Under the pieces are notes generated by a model, which was given only the letters and a program-made list of their open reading frames with translations, searched no databases and had not been told where the DNA came from. A stretch of DNA of 64,000 bases from assembly GCA_963457665.1 (NCBI GenBank), contig OY735212.1, positions 4,465,397-4,529,396 on the forward strand, written 5' to 3'. This stretch comes from Thysanoteuthis rhombus. Taxonomy: Eukaryota; Mollusca; Cephalopoda; Oegopsida; Thysanoteuthidae. Both the position numbers and the translations under genes were made by a program. Below are positions 35,076 to 47,060 of the stretch, piece by piece (positions within the stretch are counted from its first letter, which is position 1; each line of letters starts with the position of its first letter).

Positions 35076-35594
35076 AAAACGTTTTTGCCAGATATACCAA
35101 GGAGTGAATGTTTACATTGTGCTGGAACAATGAAGAACAGACCGTTTAGGTTGGCGGTTTATAGTATATTGTCAGTCAGCCATACCCACTAAAACACAGA
35201 AGAAACTTATGTTTGTAACTAATGAACAATACAGAAATTAAAAAGATAGAAAAAAAATCGACAGCTACGAAGAATGAAATCGTGTGGGGACTTCACGTCT
35301 TCCCTGGGAGAGATCTTTTCCACGTCATAATTATTATATCCCTTTATTGTTCTATGTGAGAAAATACTAGACACAGGTAACGCTGTAGTTCCAGACCATT
35401 GTCTCACTGACAGCACGCAGAATTCAATTTCCTTCAAAATCTAAACGCAGAAACAGTTCCAAAACCAGCAAAGGAAGATAATTAACATTTTCTAACGAGA
35501 CCTGTCTGTCATCCTTATGTGTCGTATGCAATTACTTGAGCCAGAGGAATAGCCTTTTCAGGGTTTCTTCTAACTATGCCTACCATTATTAAAT
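35076..35594. other. Non-coding interval
   Basis: A minus-strand open frame (35219-35437) has no recognised motif. Nothing else is seen. Confidence 0.4.
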
Positions 35595-35870
<276 letters not shown>

Positions 35871-35880
35871 GAGAGAATTG

Positions 35881-36075
35881 AAGAAGATGTGGAACATGAA
35901 AGTCAGGATAGAGCCAGTAATAGTAGGCGCACTGGGAACTGTCCCAAAGACACCGAAGGTGAGACTGGAGGAGCTCGGGATAAAAGGAATGATTGAGACT
36001 GTATAGACCACGGCACTGCCAGGAACCACACGGATACTGAGGAAAGTGCTAGAAATATTAGGACAGCAACACTAA
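35881..36075 (+). pseudogene. C-terminus of a LINE polyprotein (final 64 codons, one stop)
   Basis: The frame reads KKMWNMKVRIEPVIVGALGT, then VPKTPKVRLEELGIKGMIET, then V-stop, then TTALPGTTRILRKVLEILGQ. It ends TAA at 36073-36075, with an in-frame TAG at 36004-36006. The 'VIVGALGTVPKxLxxRLEELxIKGxIETVQTTALLxxxRILRKVLE' pattern (paraphrased) is a common C-terminal signature of invertebrate non-LTR retrotransposons that I recognise from many genomes. The stop replaces the usual Gln. The exact LINE clade is not certain. Confidence 0.75.
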
Positions 36076-36099
36076 ATGTTAGCAGAGGTCTAACTGAGG

Positions 36100-36620
36100 A
36101 AGGAAAATGAAAGCAGAAAGGTGAACCACTGCACCGGCATGATAGGCGAGGGAGAGAAGAGATGTTGGCTGAAGACCCGAGGAGACTTATTGTCACTCAG
36201 CCTTCAGTGTAGTATTACTGTGGTCTATGAGAATGAGGAGAGGAGGACTGGAGACTTGAGGAGACTTGCTGTCACTCAACTTCCAGTGGTCACCACCAGG
36301 CAACTGGTGTGAGATTGCAAAATAAGGATAATAAACAAAAGTAAAAAAGCACACACACCATCAATGGAGGTAGAGGTACGAACTACAGCGCTGCTGTGAT
36401 AGGTAAAGAAGATATGAGAGAACGGCTGAAGAGGATACTTACTGTCATTCAGCCTTCAGCAATAACCACCGGGCAATCGTAAACCGCAGCACTGCTGTGA
36501 ACTGCGAGAGTGTTGGGAGGAGGGCTGGAGACCTGAGGAAACTTGTTGTCACTTAGTGTCCAGCGGTGACCACCAGGGAACTGGTGTGCAAACGCATAAT
36601 GATAATAACGATGATGATGA
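36100..36620 (+). repeat. LINE 3' untranslated region with ~4 tandem units
   Basis: Downstream of the C-terminus, a unit recurs near 36125-36215, 36225-36315, 36365-36475 and 36485-36597. It includes 'gctgaagac..gaggagactt', 'ttgtcact.ag.c/ttccag' and 'ggtcaccacc.ggcaactggtgtg'. Each contains a short hairpin (ctgaag…cttcag). The last unit is followed by a (GAT/AAT)n tail at 36598-36635. The same ending occurs at 1-60. Confidence 0.7.
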
Positions 36621-36635
36621 TGATAATAATAAAAA

Positions 36636-37110
36636 GCTTTGGAGTATGAGTTTTGTGTTTTGTTCGTCCTTATCAATCTTCTTCTTTTAAAAATCATTTT
36701 TCATAATATTTCATACTTTCTTTCTCTGACTTTACTTCATTATTCCTTTCCGTTTTTTTTGTCTTTGTCTTTTTTTTCATTCTTTGATACTTTCTTTCCT
36801 TCACTCTTCCTCCACTCTTTCTCTCTCCTTGTTCTTTGTTTCTTACTTTACTTTTCAATATCTTTTACGCCCTCTCTCTTTCTTTTTATTCCTTGTTCTT
36901 TGTTTGCTTCTTTTTTTTTTCGTTATTTGCTACTTTTTCTCTCTCTTTTTTTCCCTTCCTTCCTTCCTTCCTTCCTTCCTTCCTTCCTTCCTTGTCTATC
37001 GTTTGCTTCTTTTCCTTTTCGTGTTTAGCAGTTTCTGTCTTTCCTCCTTTTTTTCTTTCTCCGCCCTTCCTCTCATTCGGAATTGACCTTGTTTTACCAC
37101 CCTAACAAGG
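36636..37110. repeat. Pyrimidine-rich low-complexity tract with (CTTC)n core
   Basis: A 470-base T/C-rich stretch includes a pure tetranucleotide run at 36953-36994. It yields Phe/Leu/Ser-rich open frames in three plus-strand frames, which I treat as artefacts. Confidence 0.8.
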
Positions 37111-37204
37111 ACAATAACAAGAATAATCCTCACCTAATTTAAGAGAGTGAACTCTTCACCGTTTGCCTGTCCCTTCACCTTAAACCAAACCAATCAACAT
37201 TTCT

Positions 37205-37275
37205 CTACCCTGATTTGAAATCATAATCGATTGATCGGTAGGCGGTCCTCTTACCAATTGAGACAAACTGCCAAG
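37205..37275 (-). repeat. tRNA-like SINE head, decayed
   Basis: The minus strand reads GGCAGTTTGTCTCAATTGGT, then AAGAGGACCGCCTACCGATC, then …GATTTCAAATCAGGG. An A-box-like TGTCTCAATTGG (37255-37266) and a degraded B-box GATTTCAAATC (37212-37222) are spaced as in tRNA. The B-box has lost its TTCGA core, so pol III activity is unlikely. Confidence 0.6.
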
Positions 37276-37496
37276 TCATATATATCAGTCAAAAATTATA
37301 ATTTCTTATTTATTCAATATACAATACAAAAGTTGTAGTCCTAATTTTCTGTCAAAACAGTGGGAGGGGGTTGACCTTGAAGCAAGCAGGTTTGTTCAAT
37401 TCTGTTTCTTACTTCCTTTCTTTCATTTCTTTTTTCTTTCATTTTTACCCTTGAGACTTTGTATTTTTCTGCGTTCGTTTATCATGCATCTTTTCC

Positions 37497-37546
<50 letters not shown>

Positions 37547-37547
37547 C
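37497..37547. repeat. (CTTT)n microsatellite
   Basis: About 12 CTTT units, with further C/T-rich sequence on both sides (37400-37625). Confidence 0.95.
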
Positions 37548-37781
37548 GCTTTCTTCCCTTCTTTCTTTCTTTCGGTCCTTTGCTTCTTCTTTTACTGTTC
37601 TTTGTTACTTTCTTTCTCTTTTCATTTCCTCTGGGTTCACCACGGGCTACGAAGTGATTCAATTTCGGGAAGGATCCATTCACAATTATTTCCCCCGGAC
37701 AATGGTTTTGACAGAGGTGTTTTCTACTTGTATTAACATGAGTTTTTTTTCCGATTATATTACATTACATTATATTCATTA

Positions 37782-38026
37782 CAGTAGAATCCTGTTATGA
37801 CAGCTCCCTCAGGGAGTGCCGTTATCAGCAATTTGTCGTTATTATTGATGGATTAAAGAAAAAGACATGCAATTTAAAGAAAAAAAAACGGCATTGCTTA
37901 GCAAAAGGTATAATCTCCTATGATAGGATATAAAAAAAAACAAGCCACTAGAACACGCGTGTCATTACATTATGCCGCTGGAACGAGTGCTGCTTGAACG
38001 AGTGTTGTTACAATGGATATTTTCTG
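37782..38026. mobile_element. Possible pogo/Tigger-like MITE
   Basis: It starts TA-CAGTAGAATCCTGTTATGACAG and ends …AATGGATATTTTCTG-TA, so both ends show TA plus a CAG.A.AAT/ATCC-type inverted end. Inside, 'gttatcagcaatttgtcgttatta' type sequence (quoted shorter: gccgttatcagc, ttgtcgttatt) recalls the non-coding ends of pogo-group transposons. Pairing between the ends is imperfect. Confidence 0.4.
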
Positions 38027-38770
38027 TATTAAACCGTATATCAACACCCTCCCCAACTTCTACTTGTAGCTACCCCGCCTCTAATTGACATTTCATTCAA
38101 CGGTTGCTATAGAGATTATGAATGTGTTGCAGGTTTTAATAACGACATTGTCATCAAAGACCGTGGGCTGACAGCAATGACATTATGATTGCCATTTTTG
38201 GTATTGGACATTAAGTAAGTGACGTAGATGACGAATTCCCTCTTAGTAAGGTTTGTCATTAATAGCCAAAACTGTCTCACATCAAATAGACCCCTTTGTC
38301 CTAACTACCTGTAATTGTAATTTTTGAAAAAAAAAGTCAAAATTTAACCAAATTAGGTGTCAGTCCCCCAAACATGGCTAAAATGGCTAAAATCAGCCAA
38401 TTTTTCCATTTCCAGCAAAATTTATTGCTAAGATTGTTATCTATACTGACTTAAGACCCACCTATGAAACGAGATAACGATACACTAAGACTCTATAACA
38501 AAATAGTTATAAAAACTAGACATTTATTCTTTTTAAATTTACTAATTGTTGTTTTTTTAAATGAACAGATTTTCGGCTGTCAAGGGGTTTTATCAGCAAA
38601 ATTAGAAAAAAAATCATTAAGGTCTAGTCGAAAAATAGCTAATTTGGCACCCGTCAGATGACAGCATTAATGACGTCAAGATCAAGACTGTTACTTTGCG
38701 TCGCTGATTACAGTGGGAAAAAAACTTTTTTTTCTATTCCTTGGTAATAAGCTGGCTGTCGAAGAGGCTG
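38027..38770. other. Non-coding interval
   Basis: It contains a short dispersed phrase (atggctaaaatggctaaaatc, 38376-38396) shared with 24905-24940 and 25680-25715. No gene is seen. Confidence 0.4.
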
Positions 38771-39512
38771 CTCAACTATGTACCACCTGTATTCGATAAA
38801 TCAGCTGAAAGAAAAAGCAGCAGAATATAAGCTACCACTCGCTGTAGGATTTATCAATTTAAAAAAAGCCTTCGACTCAGTGGAATTCCCTAAGGTCATG
38901 GAGACCATCACTCTACAAAGCATAAATCCAGTATATGTCGAAGTGCTGAAACATATATACAGTCACAGCAGCCCCTTTATCAGGCTACATAAAGATTCAG
39001 AGCTACTTTCAGCTCCAAAAATGGGTAAGATAAGGTGATACCAGTTCACCCAAACTCTTTACTGCCTGCCTCGAGATGATCTTCAGAAGACTAGAATGGG
39101 AGAATAAAGGAATCAAAATAGACAGCGAATAGCTGAACAACCTCAGATTTGCAAACGACATCACCTTTTTCACTGAGGACTAACACGACCTCTTACTAAT
39201 GCTAGATGACCTAAATGAAAAGAGCAAGAAAGTTGGCCTACACATGAACTTCAGCAAGAAAAAGATCATATGCCCACGTCGGAAATGAGAACACTAAAAT
39301 CAAAATCAAGGACACAGGACTGGAGAAAGTAGACCAGTACATCTACCGAAGACAACAAATCTCCATGAGATCCTCAAAAGAAGAAGAAATTAAGCAAAAA
39401 ATCACCCTAGGATGGCAAGCCTTTGGTAGAGCAAGCTCAACCTTCAAAAACAAGAAGATTCCACTAACTCTTAAAGGAAAAGTATACAACCAATGTATCC
39501 TCCTAATAGTCA
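38771..39512 (+). pseudogene. RTE LINE internal fragment with both catalytic aspartates changed
   Basis: The translation follows the main RTE copy: 'LYSINQLKEKAAEYKLPLAV', 'GFINLKKAFDSVEFPKVMET', 'VEVLKHIYSHSSPFIRLHKD', then after a frameshift near 39020 'GDTSSPKLFTACLEMIFRRL', and near 39150 'LRFANDITFFTED', then 'GLHMNFSKK' and 'RASSTFKNKKIPL'. The metal-binding Asp in FID-KKAFDS is Asn and FADD is FAND, so it was inactive even apart from the shifts. It stops near 39512 without the C-terminal third or a tail. Confidence 0.85.
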
Positions 39513-39904
39513 GTATATTTCGTTTGGCACCGGTGTTAACCGAATGGAAAATCGATGCCAAATGAAATGAAGTCCCTACTCAAATGTCTTTGAAATGATC
39601 ACGTTCTGTTTGAAAGTTTCTCGAACACTCTACTTTAACACCTTCCCCTAGGTCCATGAGTATGTCGGCCAAATTTGATTTGGCTATTGTGATGGTGATT
39701 TCTGTTGCTTGATAAAAAGACAGAGAGACGGTGTGGCACCACTTATTCATATATACAGCTATCTCGAATGATATTTGTTATGGCTGTCACACGAAATCCT
39801 CGAGTGAGGAGAGAAATGAATTTACGTGTACACAAATAGAAGTTCTATTGTCCGATCTTCATAGTTCTTGCACAGGGTCGTATTTGAATTACATAAGTTT
39901 CTTC
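39513..39904. other. Non-coding interval
   Basis: No gene recognised between the RTE fragment and family A. Confidence 0.4.
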
Positions 39905-40240
39905 AGTTTTTATGAGGGTCTGGCTGACTGTATGTGTAACGTGCACAGGCCACACTAATGGAGCTAGAGGGCTGAAAGTTTAAACATTTACTCCCTGGCA
40001 TGTTTAGAAAAGAAACTCATTTTTGCTTTTTTAACAACCCGGCAGTCTTTGAGCCTATTTTTCGACCAGATTTTTCCAGTGATCATTGCTCAACAATAGG
40101 CTGTAGAAGTATCTTGTTGATCCCCCCTTTTCCTACTTTTTTAATTGGTCATCTCAACACATCATTCTGCCAACAGATTGTTTCTTTTGAGTGACTAATC
40201 AGACCCATTTTTTTCTTTCTTTTTTCCCGGCGATATAAGC
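39905..40240 (-). repeat. Dispersed repeat family A copy
   Basis: On the minus strand it runs from 'tgggtctgattagtcactca' through 'gttgagatgaccaatt', 'agtgatcactgg' and 'gggagtaaatg' to 'cagccctctagctccatt'. The end and start both match family landmarks. The middle is shortened. Confidence 0.65.
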
Positions 40241-40985
40241 ACTTCACACACGCACATTCGAGAGGCTTTCCAAATATGGATATAAAAGTAGATGACTGTT
40301 GCCAGATAGACAAGGGGAATTCTGATTGGTTATTCACAAGAAGAATAACTTATATACATATTCAAATATGAAACAGGCCTTACAAGGGGCTGTAAGATTG
40401 ATCCCTATAGGAATGGAGTTAGTCAATCCGTTGTAAGTGGGTGAAGAGGATAGTCGTCCTCTGAGGTGGCCACGGGAAATTCGGACCATTTTTTTGATGA
40501 AAGGTGTTAGAAGTAATATATTCATTGATTATCCCTTTTCCCGATTTGCTGCCAAAAGACGTTGATAATGTGAAGGTGTGTATTGAGTGATAACCAGACT
40601 TGTAATTCACTTTGGTCAGATTAGTTATTGATGTCTAGATGTGTGATTTGGTGGCAGTAGGAACCACTGGCTTATTTGGTATGCATCACAAGTGTGCTCT
40701 GACCATTGTTTTTTTCTTTTTTTTTCGTTTCTGTACACCCGTAGCTCAGAGCACACCGTTGATAAACATTTCCATACACCACGAATAGGAGGGTTACGTT
40801 AACAACATCAAGTACACAAAGCAAATGTTCTTTCATAACTTTGATCAAATTTCGGTCAAATCGAATGAAAGTCGAATTACTGGAAGCTGGACGACTAGAC
40901 TTGCATCTGTAAGCAAAATAAAAAGTTGGTATGAAACACGAACCGATGTTAGTAGAATATATTTTTGCTTATTAACATACATAAT
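40241..40985. other. Non-coding interval with a second family A fragment
   Basis: At 40505-40612 a short minus-oriented family A start is visible (aagtctggttatcactcaat when reversed, then 'cgtcttttggcagcaaatcg'). The rest has no recognisable content. Confidence 0.45.
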
Positions 40986-41072
40986 GTTACGGCCATATCG
41001 TGTTGTATAATCTATTTCTCGTACGATCACCGAAGTTAAGCAACGTCGAGCCGGGTCAGTTCCTACAAAATC
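40986..41072 (+). pseudogene. 5S rRNA-derived sequence (truncated)
   Basis: It reads 'gttacggccatatcgtgttg', then 'tataatctatttctcgtacg', then 'atcaccgaagttaagcaacg', then 'tcgagccgggtcagttcctac'. This follows animal 5S rRNA from its 5' 'ACGGCCATA' through the box A region (GAAGTTAAGCAACGTCG) into box C (GGTCAGTAC). The 3' part, from the 'TTGGATGGG' block on, is lost. It is either a 5S pseudogene or the head of a 5S-derived (SINE3-type) element. Confidence 0.8.
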
Positions 41073-41465
41073 TTGCAAAAGTATTCACTATCCTTGGGAT
41101 TTTTTGCTAATTTGTGGCCTCAAAACCTTGAATTAAAATGGATTTTCTTTTTGGGGTTGGGGTATCATTTCAATTACGTAGTCAATACTTTGCAGACTCA
41201 CTATTTGCTACAATTACAGCTACAAGTCCCAAGAGGTATGTTTCTATAAGATTGGCAAGTAGCGAATTTCAAAATACAAATCACAAGACAAACCTTTTCG
41301 TTTTAAGGTATTCAGGTTAGATTCTGTAGAAGGCAAAAATTTGTTTGTGTTTTATCTGAAAGAGAGAGAGAGAGGGGGGAGGGAGAGAGAGAGAGAGTTT
41401 CGTAAGGATTTGCTAGACCTCCGATTGTGGGCATCGCGGTGCTAATATATCTGAAACCTGTGTAA
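41073..41465. other. Non-coding interval with a GA-rich run
   Basis: A (GA)n/G-rich run lies at about 41359-41396. A short open frame at 41138-41320 has no recognised motif. Confidence 0.4.
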
Positions 41466-41902
41466 GTCGTCACTCCATCTGCTGGCCACAATATCACATA
41501 TGATCTCTTGGCACACTTATGGTGAGTCATGATACCAAACGGTTGCCTGATACTCTTGCAACCAGTTCATTGTCATTTGAGTTTTCTGATGGACAGTATG
41601 ATGTATGTGATCCGTTTGTTCTTCAATATACTTTGCTGTCTTGTGATTCCTCCATGTGATATTGAGCATGATTCTCTCATGTGCATGTTGCATGGTTCTT
41701 AGTTTGAACGTCAATTTTTTTGGTCAGGTTTTATATTTCAACTCCATAGGTGACCACCGGGAGGATGCATTGGTTGTATACCCTTGTTTCCAAGACTTTT
41801 TTTTGTTTTTGAAGGTTGAGCTTGCTCCACTGAAAACTTGTCAAATTAGAGAGATTCGTCGCTTGATTTCTTCATCTTTCGAGGGTTTCATGGAGATTCA
41901 TC
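41466..41902 (-). pseudogene. RTE LINE C-terminal fragment, truncated at both ends
   Basis: The minus strand follows the main RTE from 'SMKPSKDEEIKRRI', then 'SSTFKNKK', then 'YNQCILPVVTYGVEI', to 'KLRTMQHAHERIMLNITWRN' (split by frames), 'HHTVHQKTQMTMNWLQ' in a shifted frame, and the 'MTHHKCAKRS' region. It ends before the last ~35 codons and has no simple-repeat tail. Confidence 0.8.
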
Positions 41903-42522
41903 AAATCCCCTCATCCCATACGTAAGAACCTGCAATTAAGTGATTCCCCAATTTCCCTTTCGCATAAAAATGTCCCTGTTATATTCTGTCTTCATTGGAA
42001 CCATTGACATAACATGGTTATTTCTTTTTCTTGAAAAAAAAAGGTCAGTTTTTATGTTTTTACTTTCACTCTTTCTCGTTTATGTCTGTCTGTCCGATTG
42101 CTACTTTATGTTTTTCTCTATGTCTTTCCTGTTTTTTCCCCAAATGGCAAACAGCAACTTTGCCGGAAGCTTTCAGGAATTTTCATTCTACAACCAAAGC
42201 TCAATAATTCCATCGACTTTGTGAAGTCTTGATATCCGAAATCAGTTGGGCAAAACCCTATTTTTGTGTTGTCAGCCAAAAGCAAACTGTGGTTCCCAAC
42301 AAACCATTTTTTTTCACTCACTTAGGACGGATTGACAAACTCATTTTCTTTAGGAATCAATCACAGAGCCCCGCCTAAAGTCTGCTATATATTTGGATAT
42401 GTAAATGAGATATTGTTTATTTGAATATCCAATCAGAATTCCCTTCCATATCCATGTTCGGAAAACTCGACTCACCTCTATCATCTGGAATGTGCTTATA
42501 TCACCTGGAAAAAGGAAGAAAA
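41903..42522. other. Non-coding interval
   Basis: No gene seen; T-rich stretches at 42010-42130. Confidence 0.4.
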
Positions 42523-42940
42523 ACAGGTCTGATTGGCCACTCGATAGGACCCATAAATACCAGCAGCACACCGTGTTTGGGGTGATCGATTAAAATATTG
42601 AGGAGCAGAATTATCAATGAATAAGTTAATTCTCTCACCTTTGCTGGGCATTGATCACTAAAGAATCCGAATTTTCAACCGACACGCTTGAATGCTGTCG
42701 GACATAAACACAGGGACCAATTTAGTATAAACTAATACTGCATATTGACCAACCAACAACAAAAACCTATGGAGGGAAACAAAATGTTTTTTTCTGGACA
42801 TGATGAAGAATGAATTATTATATTTTCAGCCTTGTAGGTCCGTTCGCGCAACGCATATATCGCCAGACAACAAGACAGACCCTCTTAGTAACGGAAGAAA
42901 CCTATGTTGACAACTTTAGTCGACTGTTTCTAATACGACC
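42523..42940 (+). repeat. Dispersed repeat family A, nearly full-length
   Basis: It begins 'caggtctgattggccactcg', then 'gtttggggtgatcgatta', 'gaataagttaattctctcac', 'cattgatcactaaagaatcc', 'aatgctgtcggacat', 'caatttagtataa', a terminal 'ttcagccttgtaggtccgtt', and 'acctatgttgacaactttag'. It is among the clearest examples of the family. Confidence 0.75.
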
Positions 42941-45839
42941 TTGTGCTGGAACGATAAGGTGCAACAAAAGAACATTTATTTTTGCATATGTTCCATTTTC
43001 GTTCGTCCTTACTCGAAAATATCCAATGCCGTTTGGATCTTTGAAATGTTCTGACAGGGCGAGATATCTGTGTATGTAGGTCAAAGGTGCTGCACCGTCT
43101 GTCTGTCTCTTGCGCTATAGGAACCATCCGAACATGGATTCAACTTAATCTAATTCGGTAAACATATTCAATGGACCTAGGGGAAGTTTTAATGTAAAGA
43201 GTTTTGAGGAAAATATTTGTAAAGGTTTTAGAGGAGGGTTGTATTTATAATGTGTCTATGATGCTAAACTGGGCGCTCAATATACATGTATACGTATATA
43301 TATTTTCTTATTATAATTTTTGTTCACTAGCAAAGATACCAGCATTGCCCTAGGGATTAACGTAAAATCTAATCACACAGGAGAGATATTTTCCTTAATA
43401 TATTTCTTCATACTCAAAACAGCAAATGAAAAAAACAAACGATTATTTACATTATGTGCACATAAAATATTGGCTGTAACGGAAGAAATGTTCTGATTCA
43501 CAAAGACCAAATGATGTCGTCGCTTAGTTGGAGAGGGGTTCTGGAAACACTACCAACGTAAGTGTTTCTCCCATTGGGTGACAGTATAGAAAGGTTGATT
43601 GAGGATCCGAATCTCGTACAACCAACATAGAAAAATGGAAAAACATGAACAAGTCAGGTAAAGGCCAGCGATTTTGAGAGATTCTTTGTGCCTTGTTATA
43701 ATTTCCAGAAATGACCTCACATTGTCTATAGATTGCCCCAAATATACACTTATGCAAAATTTTTACATCTTATGTGCAATATTGTAGCTAACAACTTGGA
43801 AAATTCCATGGAAAGGAACAGAAATTACATGGCGATCTTGAATGTATCTAATGTCAAAATTACATTTTATATACTTTGACGGTCAAGGGATCTACCTCTA
43901 TGCCAAATTTCAGCAATAAAAATGGAGTCAAAATGACCAGAAATTGTCTCTGGTGACCTTGAATGACCTCACTCACTCTGTTACCTACCATATGAAAAAA
44001 TATAATAAGGTTCTCAATTTTAGCGTCTTGGGTGTAGAATTGCGGTGCACAACTCTGGTAACTTTGAATGGACCTAAGTACAATTCTGCATTGCATAAGA
44101 CCTTCGTCATACTTCTACGCCCAATTTCAGTGTTTGAGTTTTATGATGACACCCAGACTTTTAATGAATTATTGGGATACCATAATATTGCCCTTCAAAT
44201 GACGGTGGTTTAATTATGAGAATGTACTTATAGATTTTGGATAATCTTATTCAGATATAATTTGAGTTTTTTTTTTGTACGAAACACAAAAGGTGTGTCT
44301 GGTCAATAGATGTATTAATGATGGTAGGGGAGGGGGTCAGCTTATCACGAAATATCTATTGAGAACCGATCCCCCATTATATATCCAGAAGCATCTTACC
44401 GTGATGATCTCTTGGGAGGGATGCGATTAAGATGAAGCATGGAACAATACATAGATAGAGCAACAAAAAAAAAAAAAACAGGTCTAATTGTTTAAGTGAT
44501 ATTCAAATATTCAAATCAAATAAAAATATCGTGAGTGAATAATTGAAAATCATGCTGTGTGTACGATAGAAACTGTGGGAGAAAAATAAGGTGTAAATAA
44601 ATGATTTTGTTTAGTTTAAGTTGTCCTTTAGATCAAGAATACATAGACACAAAGTATAAACAATACTGGAACGGAACTTTGAAATTGAATAGGAAAGTAA
44701 ACAGATCTTGTACGATGCAATTTGGCTTACGTGATGGTTGAGAAAGTCACGTGATGGATCACTTGACCTGTTGCCACATAAGAACTAATGATGTCATTTT
44801 GCAAAATCGACGTGTCACTAAATCAGAAAGATATGAATAGAAGGGAGTCTCCCATTGAAACTTTTCAATAAGGTGAGTGCTGCATTCTGCTACTTGTAAA
44901 CTACTTGTAACCACAGTGCTGAAATTCCATTTCAACAACCAACTTAGGAAGTGTTTGACAAACAATAGTAACATAAGCAGATTCTGAGAAATTTGATGGG
45001 CACTTCATACATACTATCTCGTGTCCCTTTGAAATAAGCAGTTTACCTACAATGCACTGTGCAATGGTGAATGAATAAATCTGCTATTATCAATGAATCG
45101 AACTGCTCCTATTCATTGTGATATACTACGAAAAGATGACCTCTCACTGGTCCTTTAATACTGAAACCCCAGTGACCTTCGCCAGAAAAAGTCAACCGAT
45201 GCATTATCCTGCAAAGAATAAGGATTAAGCACATACCACATCTTACTACTTCATCTCTATCATCATAATCACAATGAAGTAACAATAAGCTTAAAAGGCG
45301 AATAAAATGAATAGAGCACTCGGCTACATACGACACTTCTTTCTACTTTATAAATCTGTTATGTCTCTTTGGGGTTTTCTTCTTCCATATGGTCACCTCA
45401 GATTCCATAGCAGGGGTCAAACTGATATCCCACTCTATTGTTATCCTACTTTATATACAGAGACTTCAAAACAGTCTCAAAGAGCGAATTTTTATACCAT
45501 GTCATTCTAGACATATCTAGGGGTTGTGAGCCAAATATCAAATGTGTTGCTAGCCCACAAACCTAAATATAAACATAGGTATAGCGTAACCAGTTTGGCC
45601 TTATAAACAGCATAAATTGCAGTTTACATGTGGTGGAATGCTGCAAATACATGGCACAGTTTGAATTGACTATTCTATTTCTCTCTATTAATCCCTATTC
45701 AGAACGGAAACGTCAGCCTGGCTTTCGGATACATTTATGCTGGCCTTTATGGCCAGAGACTGAATAGTCCTTCCGGTTGCCTCAAGTTGATATTGACCAT
45801 GCTGAATAATGAATTTCAATGAAGTCTCTTATCCAATAC
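42941..45839. other. Long non-coding interval
   Basis: About 2.9 kb without a recognised gene. The stretch 43870-44130 has 'tgaccttgaatgacctc' and 'ctttgaatggacctaag'-type phrases with 'ccaaatttcag', suggesting a degraded ~170-base tandem repeat. A short family A start is seen at 44479-44500 (caggtctaattgtttaagtg). Confidence 0.4.
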
Positions 45840-47060
45840 TACACATCATTTATTTTCTTGAAACAAAGGGTTCATCTACGCGGGTCACCCAAAAACGTGT
45901 TTGACGACGAGGGATCATAGGTATAACAACAGATGTGATTCATTGTTCGTGTTACTTCTTTTGAGTGTTCACCCACGTATATTAAATCTGTTGATTTGTT
46001 TTAAATCTTGGATTCCATGCAAACCAACTCACGATATCCTCTTTGAGAATACTAGTTACAGAGAACTGAAGGATTTGGAAACTGTTTTAAGATCACTTAC
46101 CTTAAAGGGAATCATCCATATCTTACTTCAATCAATATGGCAATTTCTTTCAACTAAAATAACCTTTTCATACATAGTTGAGATGGAACCAAAAAGCATG
46201 CTAGTAGTTAGTTACACCAATGGACTATTTCATCAATATACTTTATACATTTATTGGGTATTACTTGCTCAATATCGCACCTCACCCAAATATCTTTCAG
46301 ATAGACGAATGGACCAGAGCCAAATGTTTTCCATTTTTCCGGGTTTTAGCCAATTCAATTCAATGGTCTTTCACTCATTTGCTGCTTTATCAATTTGAAC
46401 CATAACAAACTTATTTTGAATTTCCATGAAATCTTCAAATATTTGGGAGTTTTTAAGCGTTGGACAAGTACTTTTGAGGATGTTCAAAGCATTTCTCACG
46501 TTGGAATATTTCATTTACAAATCTAAGTACTTTTCCTTTCAATCTGCCGAACACTAATTCTATTATTCGATATTTATTTGACATACACAAAATAAAGATA
46601 TCCAATGTATTTTTATTTCATTCAAATATTTGCCATAATTTAAACACTTTGACTCTATGATTAAGAACTGACTCAGAAGTTTTCTTAACCGTCTCTAGTT
46701 TGATTGTCAATATGTGGCCAAGACTTCACATAATTGCAAGGCCTGGTACTCAGATTTTGGAATGTTAATTTTGCCACCCTTATTTATGGTTAGAAATTCC
46801 AATGCTTGTTAGCAATTAAAAAAATACTTCATATCGTTGGTCCTAGTCTGTATGTTACAGATGGATTAATCTCTTCTGTTCATAACTCATTTGGTAGGGT
46901 TTGCAGAACTTCCATACGATTAAAGATTTTTAGTAAATTTATATCAAGTCCTTTATTTTTATATAAAACAATACACTTTTTTTCTTTCTCAGTAGATGGT
47001 TTATGTAATTTCATGTCGCTCATATCGATCATATAGTCGTATTAACAATGTACTATTGTC
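45840..47060 (-). mobile_element. Third relic of the unusual RT element, internally deleted
   Basis: The left part (45840-46100) matches 11860-12130 in order (gggatcataggtataa/agagatcagtaagtataa, 'gtgttcaccca.gt', 'acgatatc.t.tttgagaatac'). The right part (46390-46800) matches 14800-15170 (tatttatttgacata, 'taatttaaacactttga', 'ggccaagactt', 'gcaaggcctggtactca'). The RT domain that separates these parts in copy 1 is missing, so this is an internally deleted copy in the same orientation. A 165-codon plus-strand frame crosses it by chance. Confidence 0.6.

Noticed and set aside
36639-37105. Three overlapping 89-129-codon Phe/Leu/Ser-rich frames that look like membrane proteins
   Set aside because: All come from a pyrimidine-rich low-complexity tract and overlap in different frames.
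45901-46398. 165-codon plus-strand open frame
   Set aside because: The region aligns with the minus-strand RT element relics and the frame has no recognisable domain.
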